Shown here: piece by piece, positions 1 to 9,565 of the stretch | Numbering within the stretch: position 1 is the first letter of the stretch | Layout of the letters: each line of letters begins with the position of its first letter | DNA from: Kordiimonas laminariae | GTDB lineage: Bacteria; Pseudomonadota; Alphaproteobacteria; Sphingomonadales; Kordiimonadaceae | Direction: 5' to 3' | Length of the DNA stretch: 64,000 nt | Assembly (NCBI RefSeq): GCF_023008165.1 | Contig: NZ_JAKQZA010000001.1 | Location: forward strand, 186,001-250,000 | Program-made: the position numbers and the translations under genes | Notes under the pieces: model-generated | Told to the model about the DNA's origin: nothing | The model's input: the letters and a program-made list of their open reading frames with translations, nothing else | The model's database searches: none

Positions 1-1260
1 CTCCAGACAGTCAAAATACGTTGGCGACCGGTGTTCTATTTCATCAGCATATAGCAATCCCATCAGTCCGTGATGTAACTTTGGTTCCTGATAGTCTTCA
101 GCGGTTTCTGATGTCGCCATAATTTTGGCGCGAATATGAGCCATAGAAGTGATCGAAATCGCAAATTCTGCATCTACTCCAACTTCACCACTATGAAGAT
201 ACAAACCTGAGTGGTTATTCTGACGAAGACTCAGGTATAGTTTTTCAACAGGTTTTTCCCGGAGCTGCCAAAACAACCACCTTAGTAGTTTTCGGTTATC
301 TTGAAGAGCTGTCCAGGCCTTCTGTTCCATAAAGAGAAGCAACGGCGGAAAGAAAAACTCACGTGGCGAATTATTCCATTGATGAAATCGAGTTTTAAAC
401 TCTTTGAAACTAATTTTCTCTGGATCGATCGCAGGGTCGCTGAATAATAATATCGTATCTTTCGCATCGCTTAAACACAAAGCGAAATATGGTGCTTCTC
501 TATGCTCAAGCATCATAACATGCTGAGGATTAAAAAGCTTTTTATGAGTTCTGCGCATGCGCGAAACCAGCTCATCCCCCATACGGGTGCTATCAGCCAG
601 CATACTCTCAGGTCTACGGCGATACAGGAAGCCTGAATTTTCACATCTGCGCCCTTTAAAGCCGGCCTCAAGAGCATATAACCAAAAATCCCAGTCTTCA
701 TACCCGAAGATCATGGTTTCGTCGTACATCACCCCTTTTCTGAAAACCTCTGCTCGCACCATTGAGCCAGCTTCCGATATGTTCCCAATCAAATGTTTGA
801 GAAGGCTATAATCTGGGGCGGTCTCTCTTGTATCAAAACCGTTTTCGCCGTGTGTTAAGCCGAAGAAAGAAATATCCGGGTACGCCCAGCCAACTTCCGG
901 ATCATCCCCAATAGTTTTCCGATAAGCTTCGATGCTGTATGGAGAAATACGGTTATCTGCATCCAAAAAGTAAATCGCATCCAGATCTGGCAACAAATTC
1001 AGAAGAAATCGAATACCGGTGTTTCTGGCACCTGGCAGTCGCGTATTTTTCTGCCTGACGTAATGTAGTTTTCCGTTATAAACTGGTAATAAATTGGCAA
1101 CTGTCGCTCGCGTTTCAGGGAACTTACAGCCGTCATCAACAACAACAACATGGATTTCCCGGTCAGTGTCTTGCTCACACGCACTTATGATAGCCTCAGC
1201 TAAAAACTGCGGATGCCCGTATCCAGGAATAACAACACCGATGGGTGGTTTCGCATCCAT
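1..1260 (-). CDS. GT2 family glycosyltransferase (3' end beyond window)
   Basis: The frame is open from an ATG at 1260 to the window edge, so at least 420 residues are present and the C-terminus is missing. The N-terminus reads MDAKPPIGVVIPGYGHPQF, followed by a VVVDDG motif near residue 40 and a FLDADN motif near residue 98. These are the nucleotide-binding and metal-binding (DxD-type) signatures of GT-A fold family 2 transferases. Family 2 enzymes move a sugar from an NDP-sugar to a growing glycan on the cytoplasmic side. The sequence after about residue 270 is not recognised. It starts 1 bp after the stop of the upstream gene, as the last visible gene of the type I secretion operon. The acceptor cannot be told from sequence. 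Confidence 0.85.
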   Translation of the reverse strand, partial: MDAKPPIGVVIPGYGHPQFLAEAIISACEQDTDREIHVVVVDDGCKFPETRATVANLLPVYNGKLHYVRQKNTRLPGARNTGIRFLLNLLPDLDAIYFLDADNRISPYSIEAYRKTIGDDPEVGWAYPDISFFGLTHGENGFDTRETAPDYSLLKHLIGNISEAGSMVRAEVFRKGVMYDETMIFGYEDWDFWLYALEAGFKGRRCENSGFLYRRRPESMLADSTRMGDELVSRMRRTHKKLFNPQHVMMLEHREAPYFALCLSDAKDTILLFSDPAIDPEKISFKEFKTRFHQWNNSPREFFFPPLLLFMEQKAWTALQDNRKLLRWLFWQLREKPVEKLYLSLRQNNHSGLYLHSGEVGVDAEFAISITSMAHIRAKIMATSETAEDYQEPKLHHGLMGLLYADEIEHRSPTYFDCLE

Positions 1261-1261
1261 A

Positions 1262-3418
1262 TTAATCGCTATCCTCTGGTGCGCTCAAAATATTCACTGG
1301 ATGCTCATAACCTTCAGTAATGTTGGCAAAAAGATACCAGTTACACCACCCAAAACTGATATTACCATCCAATGAAATAACTGCGAATACAACATCCCCT
1401 GCTTCCACACGAGGGGCGCCAAAACCTATAGATAAAGTGCAGCGGCACATAGGTTTCACAGTAAGAGAAGACCAGAATACTCCGCTTTCAGGTTCACTAC
1501 TATTGTGAACACCGTCTCTCACTTTTTCTGCTATTTCCTCAATAACTTCCCGGCGGTTCTGAACATCGGTTGGTAGAACCATCATTATATAGGTGAAGTT
1601 AGGCGCACTTTCATGGCCTGTGCCAATTTCGGCCATAATACGCCGAGCCCCAACAACTGCCCCTCCAGACATAACAGTGGCTGACAACTCCTCCGACAAT
1701 GGGTGGGTCTGCATTGCTCCAGTACCTTCACTAACCATAAGCGGAGAGAAGCCATATTTGTCAGTAAGTTCCTGCTGCTTGTTTAAACCATTATAGAACT
1801 CCACCTGCCCTAAAATTTCTGAAAAACGGGAAGCACGCACCTGCAACTTACTATTTTCACTCATTAATTTTTGTTCAGCAGGTATTTCACGAATAACATC
1901 AGCGGGGCTAAGCTTCACCTCTGTGGTAAGTTGATGCCAGCGGAGACGTCCAAGATGGTTACTATCGCCTAGTGGTTTTGCGAGCAGCAATAAATCTGCG
2001 GTCTCGGACAAGCTGTCTCGAATACGCACTGAAAGCTCGGCTGAATCGTTTGAAGACATCACTAGAGCTGACCAGACAGTACCTTCTTCACGCCCCGACA
2101 TAGAACGCTCACTGCCTAAGCTTTCAAAAAAGTCATGCACTGCCTCTGGCGTTCTAAGAGAAGAACTAACAACAACGGCCACAAGAACAGGAGTATCTCC
2201 CGCTTTTACGCGGCTTAAACTCAAGCTAACGCCGCTTACATGTTTTTGTATCCTTTTAGGAACCGTAAGCCCGACCAGTTTCTTTTGAACAAGCTGTGCA
2301 GCCAGCCAACCTTCTTTAAGGTCCGCTCTATAAAGAGGCCCATCAATCTTTCCTGCACAATCCGCTTCTGCTGTATCGCCAGTGGAAAACTTCGCAAACT
2401 CCAGCATTGGGCCACATTTAGCAGTAAAACGGGCTACTTCTTCGTTCAAATCTTTATTTTCACCAGTAGCCGCTGAAGGGTCTTCTAGCCCTTTGTAAAC
2501 TCTCAAAGCAATTGAGCTATGGTCAATCCCAAAACGGTCAACAGCTCCTTCTGCTAGCATGATCTCCGGCGCTACACGGGAGTTGGATGAGACAGTAATT
2601 ACGCCATTTCCAAAGGTTAGAGGAATAGCGTATGACATGCTGAAATCATTCCAACCTTCCTTCAAAGAATGGAAAGGAACCGATACGTTACCCACCATTG
2701 CGTTATCAGCGCTACGGGTGACCGCTACAACAAATTGTCCTTCAACATCTGGAATATTCTTCACATATAAAGATAATCCAGCAAAGCCTGCTAAATCTGT
2801 TGGCAGTACCTGTGAATATTTATTATCAGGCAAAGAATCCAGCTTTATAGATTCTTCACTCGGCAACAGTTCAAAAGATACACTGCGGGAACTGAATCCA
2901 ATGCCTGCGATCATCCGGCGCGCTTTTTCACCACCTAGCCAAAGTTGTTCATTCCTGCGTCTGAAATGAACTAGCTGCTGTTCTTTCTGGCCAAGGATTG
3001 TTCTCAGATCACCAAGGTTTTTTGCCATAAGGCCGTTAATAAATTTGGTAAACTGCACCTTCGCGCTATCCAAGCCAGGCAGCAAAGCATTAACAGGGTT
3101 TCTGGTAATCACTCCATGCAAAGGTTTACCTGCACCATGGTATGTCGCAAATCGGCATACCTCTTCCCCTAAAGCCCGGTGTTTCGGAGATGTAACAACC
3201 CCTACCATTCCTGTAGGCATACCACTTAACTGGAAGGTAGTTTTCGCATTTCGGGATCCTTTGGAAGAAATTCTTCCATTAGCATCCAGACAAAAAACGG
3301 TTAGGTCTTTTGGGAAAACAGATTTCAGGTTCGCGAACAGGTCAGCGCTAACAAGTAAACTAACCGGCGCAGCATAAAATGAAGATAGCGCTTCACGTGT
3401 TACACGGAAGGTAAACAA
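1262..3418 (-). CDS. Uncharacterised 718-aa protein in the type I secretion operon
   Basis: I do not recognise this family. The start is a TTG at 3418, preceded at 8 nt by a run of five G, a good ribosome binding site; no ATG lies near. No signal peptide or membrane segment is evident. The N-terminal 120 residues look alpha/beta. Short helical stretches rich in Gln, Glu and Arg occur near residues 135-160 (LGQKEQQLVHFRRRNEQ) and 500-550. Between and after them lie beta-rich segments that could be carbohydrate-binding-like sandwiches. It lies 66 bp after the HlyD gene and 1 bp before a GT2 gene, so it is probably co-transcribed with both. A role linking secretion or glycan synthesis is inference from position only. 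Confidence 0.75.
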   Translation of the reverse strand: MFTFRVTREALSSFYAAPVSLLVSADLFANLKSVFPKDLTVFCLDANGRISSKGSRNAKTTFQLSGMPTGMVGVVTSPKHRALGEEVCRFATYHGAGKPLHGVITRNPVNALLPGLDSAKVQFTKFINGLMAKNLGDLRTILGQKEQQLVHFRRRNEQLWLGGEKARRMIAGIGFSSRSVSFELLPSEESIKLDSLPDNKYSQVLPTDLAGFAGLSLYVKNIPDVEGQFVVAVTRSADNAMVGNVSVPFHSLKEGWNDFSMSYAIPLTFGNGVITVSSNSRVAPEIMLAEGAVDRFGIDHSSIALRVYKGLEDPSAATGENKDLNEEVARFTAKCGPMLEFAKFSTGDTAEADCAGKIDGPLYRADLKEGWLAAQLVQKKLVGLTVPKRIQKHVSGVSLSLSRVKAGDTPVLVAVVVSSSLRTPEAVHDFFESLGSERSMSGREEGTVWSALVMSSNDSAELSVRIRDSLSETADLLLLAKPLGDSNHLGRLRWHQLTTEVKLSPADVIREIPAEQKLMSENSKLQVRASRFSEILGQVEFYNGLNKQQELTDKYGFSPLMVSEGTGAMQTHPLSEELSATVMSGGAVVGARRIMAEIGTGHESAPNFTYIMMVLPTDVQNRREVIEEIAEKVRDGVHNSSEPESGVFWSSLTVKPMCRCTLSIGFGAPRVEAGDVVFAVISLDGNISFGWCNWYLFANITEGYEHPVNILSAPEDSD

Positions 3419-3484
3419 ATGAGATGCCCCCTTTTAAATAGTCATCAGAGCGCCCGGCAACAAATTGCCAGGGCTCAGCATCAT

Positions 3485-4852
3485 TTACTCGTTAAACACT
3501 TTCAAACCAAAACGCGTAATCGGGCCTGCCAGGATTTCAAGGAAAGTCGTTGGGGTGGTTTTAATATAAACCTCCGCCATATTACCTGGTACTAAATCTT
3601 CCGTTTCCTCTCCTGGATTAATTGATGCTCGCAGAATATAAGCGCCCGTAGGGTTGCCTTCGTTCACGACTGCATCACGAGAAATATACGTAAGCTTTCC
3701 AGGTATAGGGGTTAGCGCTTTCAAACGGTTACCGGGGAATACTACATCAATATCCTGATCTAGATAAACCTTATTGATATCAGACACCTCTAGCTTGACC
3801 TCAATAGTCAACTGATCCTCATCCGGGAATACTTCCATCAACGCATCGCCCGGCCTTAGCACAGCACCAATTGATGTTGTGCTAAGACGAAACACCGTGC
3901 CATTTACTGGCGAGCGAATATCAGTTCGCTCCATCATGTTCGCAAACCGATCTGCTTGCGCCTCAACCCGGCTCAGATTCTGTTGTGCGTTGATCAGCTC
4001 CGCATTAGCATTTGTTACAGCTGTCAACCGTGCCTGTTTCTTTTCAGCTTCCAGGTTAGTGATATTATGCTTGGCTTCCTGAATTGAAAGGCCTGAATTC
4101 TGCATATTAGCCTCAAGCTCTACAACAGCACGTTCAGTTGCATAAACACGTGTACGCTGAATAAGGCCTTGGGCAAGTAAGTCACGAAAATCAACCAGCT
4201 CTTTTTTGTATAGAGCGTGCTGTCGCTGCATGGCTTTAAAAACCTGCTCCGTGCCTTCCATCTGAATCTTCTCACCTTCAATTCGGGTATTGAGGATATC
4301 AATAGTCGCCGCCTGAATACGTTTTTGAGATTGGAATTCTTCTTGCTGGCTAACAATGGCCTCCAGCACCCGAGGATGGTTAGCAACAGCCGGATCAAGG
4401 TTTGTGGGGAACTGTATCTTATCTTGTTCGCCAACCTCAGCACGGTAACGCGCAAGCTGGATACGTAGTGTAGCACGGGTCAGCTTAGCTGCTTTTAATT
4501 GTGCTTCAATCAGACTTTCATCAAGCTTGGCGAGAACCTGGCCTTTCTCAACCTTATCACCTTCACGTACATAAAGGTCCTTGAGAATACCACCTTCTAA
4601 ATGCTGAATAATACGGTTCTTATCTGCTGCTACAACTCGACCTGTTGCTGAAATTGCTCCCCCTAAAGGAGCAACTGCAGACCAAATGCCACCAAATACA
4701 AATACAGCAACAAAAACAATTAATGCATTACGCAGAATTGGTTTTTTATCTGTATCAAGATTTTTGGTCCAACTCTCCAGATCTCTTGTTTCAAAACGTG
4801 TGTTGATCTGTGCCAGTTCAGAAGAAGGGCGTGTAATAAGTTCATTTGACAT
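3485..4852 (-). CDS. Type I secretion periplasmic adaptor, HlyD/PrtE family
   Basis: This 455-residue membrane fusion protein would link the inner-membrane ABC transporter to a TolC-type outer-membrane channel. A short cytoplasmic N-terminus is followed by one membrane segment at about residues 43-62 (ALIVFVAVFVFGGIWSAV). Then come a lipoyl half-motif (GRVVAADKNRIIQHLEGGIL), a long coiled-coil hairpin (about 120-290) and the second lipoyl half with a beta-barrel (DIRSPVNGTVFRLS, then VKLEVSDINKVYLDQDIDV). Length and order fit the PrtE/HlyD class. It starts 1 nt after the ABC gene stops, so the pair is an operon. No outer-membrane partner gene is in the window. The likely substrate is the RTX protein encoded just upstream. 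Confidence 0.95.
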   Translation of the reverse strand: MSNELITRPSSELAQINTRFETRDLESWTKNLDTDKKPILRNALIVFVAVFVFGGIWSAVAPLGGAISATGRVVAADKNRIIQHLEGGILKDLYVREGDKVEKGQVLAKLDESLIEAQLKAAKLTRATLRIQLARYRAEVGEQDKIQFPTNLDPAVANHPRVLEAIVSQQEEFQSQKRIQAATIDILNTRIEGEKIQMEGTEQVFKAMQRQHALYKKELVDFRDLLAQGLIQRTRVYATERAVVELEANMQNSGLSIQEAKHNITNLEAEKKQARLTAVTNANAELINAQQNLSRVEAQADRFANMMERTDIRSPVNGTVFRLSTTSIGAVLRPGDALMEVFPDEDQLTIEVKLEVSDINKVYLDQDIDVVFPGNRLKALTPIPGKLTYISRDAVVNEGNPTGAYILRASINPGEETEDLVPGNMAEVYIKTTPTTFLEILAGPITRFGLKVFNE

Positions 4853-4853
4853 A

Positions 4854-6686
4854 TTAAGCCTCCTTCTTCTCTGCTGATTGGGGCGTATCAGTTGTGGCCG
4901 TTTTTGCTGCTGCAGCAGCCTTTGCAGCCTCTACGGCAGCCTGCTGCTGCGCAGCCGTTGGTTTGGCTGATTGTTCTGTTTTTGCAGCGGCGATTTTATT
5001 TGCCGGGTTTGGTGCAGACTTGCGCGTTGTCACAGCACCGCTGTTCATAACCTTTTCTTTGTCGCCAAAGTCTTTCACAACACCATCCTGAAGGAGCATA
5101 ACCTTATCAACATGCTTCAGCACGCTCGGTCGTTGTGTAACAACAATTGTCGTAACTTTATCTTTTTTGGCCTGAGCAAGAGCCCGGTGGAAGATTTCCT
5201 CTCCCTGCTTATCCAGTGCAGCATTTGGCTCATCAAGCACGAGAACTGCCGGATTAGCATAAAACGCACGAGCAAGAGCAATGAGCTGTGCCTGCCCGCC
5301 GGATGGCATAAATTCATTAGCGGAAATTTTGGTATCATATCCTTGCGGCAGCTTCAGAAGCAGCTCATGTACGCCAGCACGTTTCGCTGCATCAATCGCC
5401 ATTTCTGGTGGATCATCTTTACGGAGCCGCGCGATGTTTTCACGTACTGTCGCATCAAAGAAAGTTACCTGCTGCGGCATATAGCCAATGTGCAAACCGC
5501 GAGCCGTTGGATCCCATACATGTAGATCCTGACCGTCTAGTGAAATAACACCACTACTCGGTTTTAAATAACCTACGATCAACCTAGCCAATGTGGACTT
5601 ACCTGCACCAGAAGGGCCAATCATTGCAACGCTATCACCAGCGCGAATTGTACCTTGAACACCTCTAATGATGGGCTGCATACCAGGGCGCGGCACAAAC
5701 ACCACGCGGTCTAAACCAATAGTACCCTCAGGCCGCGGCAGCGGTGTGCGGTCTACTGGAAGGTCCATATCTTCCAGCCGTTGCATTAGTCTCGCGCGCG
5801 CCTCTTTTGCCTGCACCAGCGTACGCCAGCTACTGATAATCGCTTCAATCGGTTGAAGCGCTCTACCACCAATCATCGCGGAGGCAAAAATCACACCCGC
5901 TGTAGCTAGATCAAGAAGTACAAGAAGGGCGCCGGCTGCAATCATCAGAACCTGAACTATCTGACGCACAGCTTTCGTCGCGCCAGAGAATTTTGCTAAT
6001 GTGTTATTACTATCTACATAGCGAGAAAGAGCTATACCGTGTGTTGCACCCCAATCAGTTACTGCCTCTTTGTACAAACCTTGCGAACGGATTAACTCCT
6101 GAGAGGTCATATAACCTTCCATATTCCGGTTCGATTTCATAGCCGCCATATTATATTCATGGTTGGCGTGGCCTGTGGCTCTGTCACCCCAAACACCAAC
6201 TCCCATGATAATCGCCGCACCCGCAAGTACCACAAAACCCAACCCCCAATGGATGAGGAAAATAATAAGGGTAAAGAGCGGTAGCAATGGTAGATCAAAA
6301 ATGGCTGACATCGCCGGCGAAGTTAGCGTCTGGCGGATCACCATTAAATCACGAAGGCTCTGCGTATTTGAGCCACTTTGACGTGAGAGTTCACCTGCGA
6401 ATAAAAAGCCAGCAACCTTGGATTCAAGACGCACTGCACTTTTTGCAAGAAGACGCTGACGCACACTATCAAAGTAGCCATAACAGATGAGGATGAAAAT
6501 TGCGAAAGCAAGCATAACCATCAAAGTAGGTACACTGCCAGATCTCAGGATTCTATCATAAACCTGAAACATAAAGATCGGCATACCCAACATACAGATC
6601 GCTGCAATAATGGAATAGAAGGAAATCACTTTGAACGAGCGACGGATTGCCTGTTCTTCTTCCCTATAATCATCAATTAACGCCAT
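4854..6686 (-). CDS. Type I secretion ABC permease/ATPase, PrtD family
   Basis: This 610-residue half-transporter would energise one-step export of RTX proteins from the cytoplasm. Residues 1-310 hold the transmembrane domain. The ATPase domain follows, with Walker A GPSGAGKST near 356-364, signature SGGQAQ near 463 (Pro-Ser-Gly-Gly in place of Leu-Ser-Gly-Gly), Walker B LVLDEPNA near 480 and a switch region VTQRPSVL. There is no N-terminal C39 peptidase or C39-like domain, as in the PrtD/AprD class that reads C-terminal signals. Odd feature: the last 55 residues are an Ala/Lys/Gln-rich low-complexity tail absent from typical members. It is first in a four-gene operon with HlyD, the 718-aa protein and a GT2 enzyme. 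Confidence 0.95.
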   Translation of the reverse strand: MALIDDYREEEQAIRRSFKVISFYSIIAAICMLGMPIFMFQVYDRILRSGSVPTLMVMLAFAIFILICYGYFDSVRQRLLAKSAVRLESKVAGFLFAGELSRQSGSNTQSLRDLMVIRQTLTSPAMSAIFDLPLLPLFTLIIFLIHWGLGFVVLAGAAIIMGVGVWGDRATGHANHEYNMAAMKSNRNMEGYMTSQELIRSQGLYKEAVTDWGATHGIALSRYVDSNNTLAKFSGATKAVRQIVQVLMIAAGALLVLLDLATAGVIFASAMIGGRALQPIEAIISSWRTLVQAKEARARLMQRLEDMDLPVDRTPLPRPEGTIGLDRVVFVPRPGMQPIIRGVQGTIRAGDSVAMIGPSGAGKSTLARLIVGYLKPSSGVISLDGQDLHVWDPTARGLHIGYMPQQVTFFDATVRENIARLRKDDPPEMAIDAAKRAGVHELLLKLPQGYDTKISANEFMPSGGQAQLIALARAFYANPAVLVLDEPNAALDKQGEEIFHRALAQAKKDKVTTIVVTQRPSVLKHVDKVMLLQDGVVKDFGDKEKVMNSGAVTTRKSAPNPANKIAAAKTEQSAKPTAAQQQAAVEAAKAAAAAKTATTDTPQSAEKKEA

Positions 6687-6909
6687 AACTTAATACTTTT
6701 CCCCACAAAGATTGGTGAGCGACACTATATATCTTTTAATTATGTCTGCAAAATGAACAGCCGTTTATCAGCCTGTTCTTGCCCAAATTAAAGTGATTGG
6801 TATCACACGGTATAATAGGTGTCGATACCGAATACCCTACTCATACTGGCGTTTTAGTAATTTGGGTGGAATTTGGGGAAAGTGTCTAGAGAAACTTCAT
6901 TCTTCCAAA
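6687..6909 (-). promoter_or_regulatory. Upstream region of the type I secretion operon
   Basis: This AT-rich stretch lies between the RTX terminator and the ABC gene on the minus strand. Its position makes it the likely promoter region for the exporter operon. I see no gene and no motif I can assign with confidence. Confidence 0.4.
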
Positions 6910-6935
6910 GAAAAAGGGAGACCAAAAGGCCTCCC
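6910..6935 (-). terminator. Rho-independent terminator of the first RTX gene
   Basis: On the minus strand an 8-bp stem (GGGAGGCC paired with GGTCTCCC, one G-U pair) with a TTTT loop is followed by TTTTTC. It begins 29 nt after the RTX stop codon. It separates the RTX transcript from the ABC transporter gene, so the exporter probably has its own promoter in 6687-6909. Confidence 0.85.
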
Positions 6936-6963
6936 TCAATCAATTCTTTAATCTAATCGGTGA

Positions 6964-9318
6964 TTAGAATGTAACTGCCGGAGCAAGGTCACCCAGTGTC
7001 ACACCTTGAACGAAGATGCTGTCGCCAGCGTCAAGAGTGATAAGTACACCAGATACGCCGTCTTGTGTAGTTTCAGCAGCGAAGTCTGAAAGCTGAACAC
7101 CACCAGTTACCTGGCCAGTTACGTCGATTGTATCTTCGTCTACGTTGAAGTCAGTGATTACATCGTCACCAACATCAGCTGTTGTAGCACCTGAGTAATC
7201 GAACTCATCGTCGCCTTCGCCACCAGTAATCGTATCGTTACCAGTTTCGCCAGCTAGAGTGAATTCGTCATCACCTGCACCACCGTCGATCACATCGTTA
7301 CCAGCACCAGAGTCGATTGTATCGTTGCCGTCGCCGCCGTCGATTGTATCGTTGCCTGTACCAGCTGTGATGTCGTCGTTACCGTCGCCACCTTCGATGT
7401 CGTTGTTACCGTCGCCACCGTCGATATCATCGTTACCAGCGCCGCCTTCGATTTCATCATCGCCGTCACCGCCGTTGATTACATCGTGACCATCTTGACC
7501 TAGTAGACGATCATCACCGTCGTCACCTTCGATGTTATCGTTACCAGTACCACCGCGGATTACGTCGTCGTTAGCGCCACCTTCAAGGTCGTCAGCACCA
7601 GCGCCACCGTAGATAGTGTCAAAACCGTCGCCGCCAACAACGCTATCGTCGCCAGCACCACCGAAGAGCTCATCGTTACCTGCGCCACCGTCAACTACAT
7701 CAGTGTTGTTACCACCGAATACAAGGTCATCACCAGCACCAACTTCGATTCTGTCGTCGCCGTTGTTAGCAAACACAGTGTCGTTACCACCTTGGCCCTG
7801 AATGCTATCGTCACCGATACCACCGCCAAGAATGTCTGCACCACCAGCACCGATTAGTGTATCGTCGCCAGCACCTGCCCAGATAATGTCATTAGCGTCT
7901 GTTGCAGCGTTTGTTGAAGCATCATCACCAGCTACTAGTGAGTCATCACCGTCGCCACCGCCAAGTGTATCAGCGCCAGCACCACCAGCAATCGTATCGT
8001 TACCAGCACCACCGTAAGCTTCATCGTTACCAGCGCCACCGGTTACTTCATCGTTACCAGCATCGTCTGGACCAGCAAAGAATTGGTCATTGCCGTCGCC
8101 TAGGTCAGCTTGGTCATCACCGTTACCACCGTTAACTGTATCGTTACCAGCACCAGCAGTTACAACATCGTTACCGCCGTTACCCAGGATACGGTCATCG
8201 TTAGCAGAACCGTTGAATGTTTCGGCTGTTTCACCACCAACCAGTGTAGAACCAGCAGATAGAGCTGTGTACGTACCAGAGTGTGTAACTTCAAGGTTCA
8301 GTGTGATTGTGAATTCGTTGTCGCTACCATCGCGAACAACAACATCAACTGTACCACGATCACCGAATGCAGCGCTTAGACCAAGTGCAGCACCAGGAAC
8401 GTATGTTAGGTTATTCTCAGGTGTACCAGTTACGAAAGTAAGATCGTTTACTGTGATCGTAGAACCTTCATCATCAACTGAAACTGACTGAGCAGCAGCT
8501 GTAACAGCTGTACCGTTCACAGATACAATTGTGAAAGTAGTACCTGTGTTAGCAGCGAAAGTACCACCAGCACCAGCAAAATCAACTAGGTTACCAGTGA
8601 TATCGATATCATCGTTTGCTGTACCATCTGCGTCTGCAACAGAAGCATCTTCAGAGAATGAGAATGTCTGATCCTGACCAGCTGTAAGCGTTACGTTATC
8701 CAGAACGATCGTTTCAGCGTTAAGGATTGTGTCTGTACCTTCAACATCGAATGTCGCTGTAGCAGCTGTGAAGCTTGAGCCCGCAACGTTTGTATCATCA
8801 AACTCGCCATCGATAGTTACAGTATCTGTACCAGCACCAGCTTCGATTGAGTCATCACCAGCACCACCAGCGATATCATCGTTACCTGCGCCACCGTCGA
8901 TAGTATCATCGTCGTTACCACCAGTAATGTTATCGTCGCCATTACCACCGTCGATTACATCTTCACCGTCACCGCCGGCTAGAGTGTCGTCACCCTCGCC
9001 ACCGTCGATAGTATCATCGTCGTTACCACCAGAGATGTTATCGTTACCTGCATCACCAAGAAGTGAGTCATTGCCGTCATCACCAGTAATAACGTCATCA
9101 CCGTTACCACCAGTAACAGTGTCTAGACCTGCACCACCGGATAGCTCGTCGTTACCGTCACCACCAAGAAGTGAATCATCACCAGCCTCACCGAAAAGTG
9201 AGTCAGCGCCGTCACCACCTGTTAGAACGTCATCTCCACCAGCACCACGATATAGGTCATCAGCGCCTGTACCGAGGATGGTATCCGCCTGTGGAGTACC
9301 AAATCTTTCATTAGCCAT
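6964..9318 (-). CDS. RTX calcium-binding secreted protein (784 aa)
   Basis: A very acidic protein built from glycine-aspartate nonapeptides (GGxGxDxUx type, for example GGDGNDTIDG). These repeats form calcium-loaded parallel beta-rolls once outside the cell. RTX repeats cover about residues 10-160 and 365-710. Between them, at about 170-360, is a non-RTX domain that looks like a cadherin/VCBS beta-sandwich (VSVDDEGSTITVNDLTF). The C-terminal 70 residues (ITDFNVDEDTIDV to the final PAVTF) carry the usual type I secretion signal layout. There is no N-terminal signal peptide. The start at 9318 has a strong AGGAGG site 6 nt upstream. No enzyme domain is visible, so a structural surface or matrix role is more likely than a toxin. 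It adjoins the type I exporter. Confidence 0.92.
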   Translation of the reverse strand: MANERFGTPQADTILGTGADDLYRGAGGDDVLTGGDGADSLFGEAGDDSLLGGDGNDELSGGAGLDTVTGGNGDDVITGDDGNDSLLGDAGNDNISGGNDDDTIDGGEGDDTLAGGDGEDVIDGGNGDDNITGGNDDDTIDGGAGNDDIAGGAGDDSIEAGAGTDTVTIDGEFDDTNVAGSSFTAATATFDVEGTDTILNAETIVLDNVTLTAGQDQTFSFSEDASVADADGTANDDIDITGNLVDFAGAGGTFAANTGTTFTIVSVNGTAVTAAAQSVSVDDEGSTITVNDLTFVTGTPENNLTYVPGAALGLSAAFGDRGTVDVVVRDGSDNEFTITLNLEVTHSGTYTALSAGSTLVGGETAETFNGSANDDRILGNGGNDVVTAGAGNDTVNGGNGDDQADLGDGNDQFFAGPDDAGNDEVTGGAGNDEAYGGAGNDTIAGGAGADTLGGGDGDDSLVAGDDASTNAATDANDIIWAGAGDDTLIGAGGADILGGGIGDDSIQGQGGNDTVFANNGDDRIEVGAGDDLVFGGNNTDVVDGGAGNDELFGGAGDDSVVGGDGFDTIYGGAGADDLEGGANDDVIRGGTGNDNIEGDDGDDRLLGQDGHDVINGGDGDDEIEGGAGNDDIDGGDGNNDIEGGDGNDDITAGTGNDTIDGGDGNDTIDSGAGNDVIDGGAGDDEFTLAGETGNDTITGGEGDDEFDYSGATTADVGDDVITDFNVDEDTIDVTGQVTGGVQLSDFAAETTQDGVSGVLITLDAGDSIFVQGVTLGDLAPAVTF

Positions 9319-9565
9319 AGCTTTCCTCCTGAAAAAGCAACTATGTATTAAATACGAGGCACGGACGTTAGGTCTTATAGCCCCCTACTGACACTCTCTA
9401 CCTAGAGAATGCCAATAATGTCAACTGCATAATTGAAATAGTTTCGAATATGCACAAAGAAAATAAATTTTTACGTCCATTCCATTTCCAAACAGTACAA
9501 CAGCATCCTACAAAAATATTTTCAACACTAGGATGCTGTTACACCAAACAAAATCAGCCCTAAGG
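9319..9565 (-). promoter_or_regulatory. RTX upstream region with an inverted repeat
   Basis: This 247-bp gap precedes the RTX gene on the minus strand and must hold its promoter, since the upstream gene stops at 9566. The part nearest the RTX start holds the ribosome binding site. A perfect 12-bp inverted repeat (9499-9510 and 9529-9540) lies in its upstream half. I see no further feature. Confidence 0.5.
9499..9540 (-). terminator. 12-bp perfect inverted repeat after the GT4 gene
   Basis: Arms AACAGCATCCTA and TAGGATGCTGTT pair perfectly around an 18-nt AT-rich loop, 25 nt past the stop of the GT4 gene. There is no T-run after the stem on the minus strand, so it may be an imperfect terminator, an mRNA-stabilising hairpin or an operator. 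Confidence 0.45.

Noticed and set aside
1-1260. Truncated glycosyltransferase pseudogene
   Set aside because: The frame is open to the window edge; truncation is due to the window, not a visible stop.
4971-5525. 184-codon plus-strand frame inside the ABC transporter gene
   Set aside because: Antisense shadow; the minus-strand frame has all ABC motifs.
7259-8200. Regularly spaced near-identical DNA repeats resembling a CRISPR array
   Set aside because: The period is 27 bp and in frame; the repeats are the coding sequence of RTX nonapeptides and there are no unique spacers or cas genes.
7259-9391. Long plus-strand frames rich in Ser and Pro opposite the RTX gene
   Set aside because: They mirror the codon repeats of the minus-strand RTX nonapeptides; no ribosome binding sites and the protein would be low-complexity only.
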